From contig JBGAFV010000001.1 of assembly GCA_044227095.1 (NCBI GenBank), forward strand, positions 1,860,001 to 1,924,000: a stretch of 64,000 nucleotides of DNA, written 5' to 3'. Under the pieces are notes generated by a model that was not told the DNA's origin, ran no database searches, and saw only the letters and a list, made by a program, of their open reading frames with translations. Positions 62,696 to 64,000 of the stretch are shown here, one piece after another. Every line of letters starts with the position of its first letter. Position 1 is the stretch's first letter. Origin of the DNA: JACMLD01 sp044227095. GTDB lineage: Bacteria; Bacteroidota; Bacteroidia; Chitinophagales; Chitinophagaceae. The position numbers and the translations under genes are program-made.

Positions 62696-64000
62696 ATGAC
62701 GCAGAAAGAATTAAATAATCAACGGTTACTGAAAGAAGCATCTAACGCTTACCTGCAGTTGCATACACGCCGTCATTTTTTAAAGGAAAGTGCAATGGGG
62801 CTTGGTGCGTTGGCAATGGGGGCTTTGCTTGGTTGTGGCAACAGAAGCGGATCGGAGAATGCTGTTGTGTTTGATGCAGCGCACCCTTTGTTGCCAAAAA
62901 CACCAATGTTTCCGGGAAGGGCAAAATCTGTTATCTATTTGCACATGGCCGGTGCACCTTCTCAATTGGAGTTGTTTGATTACAAGCCGGATTTAATGAA
63001 ACTCGACGGGCAGGACTGTCCGCAGTCTTTGCTTGAAGGAAAACGTTTTGCATTTATACGCGGTGTGCCCAAGATGCTTGGTCCGCAGGCAAATTTTAAA
63101 CAACGTGGCGAAAGTGGTTTATGGATAAGTGATAACCTTCCGCACCTTTGTTCCGTTGCCGATGAAATTACTTTATTAAAAGCAGTTACAACAGATCAGT
63201 TTAACCATGCGCCTGCGCAATTGCTGATGCATACTGGTACGCCACGTTTGGGCAGGCCAAGCATGGGCAGTTGGGTTACTTATGGATTGGGAACAGAAAA
63301 TCAAAACCTGCCAGGTTATGTAGTACTTACTTCCGGCGGAAAAAATCCTGATGCAGGAAAAAGTGTTTGGGGCAGCGGTTTTTTGCCAAGTGTTTACCAG
63401 GGCGTACAATGCAGAAGCGAAGGCGACCCGGTATTGTTTATAAATGATCCAAACGGAATGGATCGGGATTTAAGAAAAGCATCTATTGATGCTATTAATG
63501 AAGTAAATCAGCAGCAATACGAAGATTATAAAGACCCTGAAATTTTATCACGCATTGCGCAATATGAGATGGCGTATAAAATGCAGATCTCTGTTCCGGA
63601 AGTAATGAATATTAATGATGAGCCGCAATATATACATGATATGTATGGCACAAAACCAGGCAGCGGCAGCTTTGCGAATAATATTTTACTGGCTCGTAAA
63701 CTTGTAGAAAAAGGCGTTCGATTTGTACAGTTGTTCGATTGGGGATGGGATAGCCATGGAACAGGCGCCGGTGATGCAGTTGATATTGGTTTAATAAATA
63801 AATGCCGCCAGGTTGATAAAGCAATGACAGCATTGCTACTGGATTTAAAACAAAGGGGTATGTTGGAAGATACACTTGTGGTTTGGGGTGGAGAATTTGG
63901 CAGAACGCCAATGCAGGAAAACCGCGGCGGAAAGAAGATGCCGTTTAAAGGAAGGGATCATCACACGGAAGCTTTTACTATGTGGATGGCTGGGGGCGGA
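62696..64000 (+). CDS. DUF1501 protein, Tat-exported, 3' end cut by the window
   Basis: The frame is open from the ATG at 62696 to the last base, giving 435 residues and no stop. The N terminus has the twin-arginine signal RRHFLKESAMGLGALAMGA near residues 26-44, followed by CGNR. The DUF1501 fold follows: VIYLHMAGAPSQLELFDYKP near 82, the LIPASN-like region, and FVQLFDWGWDSHG near 344 and WGGEFGRTP near 400, a sulfatase/alkaline-phosphatase-like metal-site pattern. It ends in GRDHHTEAFTMWMAGGG. It is translated after a 98-base gap from the DUF1553 gene. The pair is conserved in Planctomycetes; its role is unknown. Confidence 0.9.
   Translation, partial: MTQKELNNQRLLKEASNAYLQLHTRRHFLKESAMGLGALAMGALLGCGNRSGSENAVVFDAAHPLLPKTPMFPGRAKSVIYLHMAGAPSQLELFDYKPDLMKLDGQDCPQSLLEGKRFAFIRGVPKMLGPQANFKQRGESGLWISDNLPHLCSVADEITLLKAVTTDQFNHAPAQLLMHTGTPRLGRPSMGSWVTYGLGTENQNLPGYVVLTSGGKNPDAGKSVWGSGFLPSVYQGVQCRSEGDPVLFINDPNGMDRDLRKASIDAINEVNQQQYEDYKDPEILSRIAQYEMAYKMQISVPEVMNINDEPQYIHDMYGTKPGSGSFANNILLARKLVEKGVRFVQLFDWGWDSHGTGAGDAVDIGLINKCRQVDKAMTALLLDLKQRGMLEDTLVVWGGEFGRTPMQENRGGKKMPFKGRDHHTEAFTMWMAGGG

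Noticed and set aside
1..64000. tRNA or rRNA genes, phage, insertion sequences
   Set aside because: None was recognised on either strand; no cloverleaf, transposase or integrase was seen.

Overview
The window comes from an AT-rich member of the Bacteroidota, most likely the Chitinophagia/Chitinophagaceae. Evidence for this is the complete gldKLMN core of the type IX secretion system (T9SS), the gldFG gliding ABC genes, several proteins ending in a T9SS type A sorting domain, a MurF-alanine racemase fusion, a DUF4271-HemD pair, lipoproteins, the TAnnTTTG type of -7 promoter box and near-absence of Shine-Dalgarno sites. The genus cannot be read from the sequence. No rRNA, tRNA, CRISPR array, phage or insertion sequence was seen.

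Layout. 1-8600: tail of an efflux adaptor, gpsA, hemW, a BamA/TamA-like outer-membrane protein, DUF4271 membrane protein, hemD and a DUF255 thioredoxin-domain protein. 8690-13700: gldK, gldL, gldM, gldN, with a recognisable promoter in front and a strong terminator behind. 13800-20850 (minus strand): uvrC, a lipoprotein, an ECF sigma factor with a probable dual-membrane anti-sigma/beta-barrel partner, a haem-binding protein and gpmI. 21000-30600: DUF4783, nadC, SUI1-type factor, small membrane protein, a Fer4/CDGSH protein, isocitrate dehydrogenase, apaG, mfd and a GNAT acetyltransferase. 30800-39800: gldF, gldG, TerC, murF-alr, a glycosyltransferase, an acyltransferase and lspA. 39900-53060: a secreted-protein region with one lipoprotein, three large paralogous T9SS cargo proteins in tandem on the minus strand, and a PQQ-type sugar dehydrogenase with a T9SS tail. 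53500-64000: fumC, then a plus-strand carbohydrate locus with a GH29 fucosidase, a GH-D-like hydrolase, a DUF1549/DUF1553 cytochrome-type protein and a Tat-exported DUF1501 protein cut off by the window end.

How the parts fit. GldK/L/M/N build the trans-envelope motor and ring of T9SS. The three paralogs and the sugar dehydrogenase carry the matching C-terminal export signal, so machine and cargo lie within 40 kb of each other. GldF/G are needed for gliding in Flavobacterium. The fucosidase locus is preceded by a 14-bp LacI/PurR-type palindrome, which suggests sugar-responsive control.

The gaps between genes are unusually rich in palindromic, interspersed repeats of several families. They include a composite element of about 190 bp present in tandem at 53143-53520 and inverted at 25950-26252. 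The most interesting items for follow-up are the three-paralog array, the sigma/dual-membrane anti-sigma pair, the fucosidase-DUF1553-DUF1501 locus with its operator, and the composite intergenic repeat.
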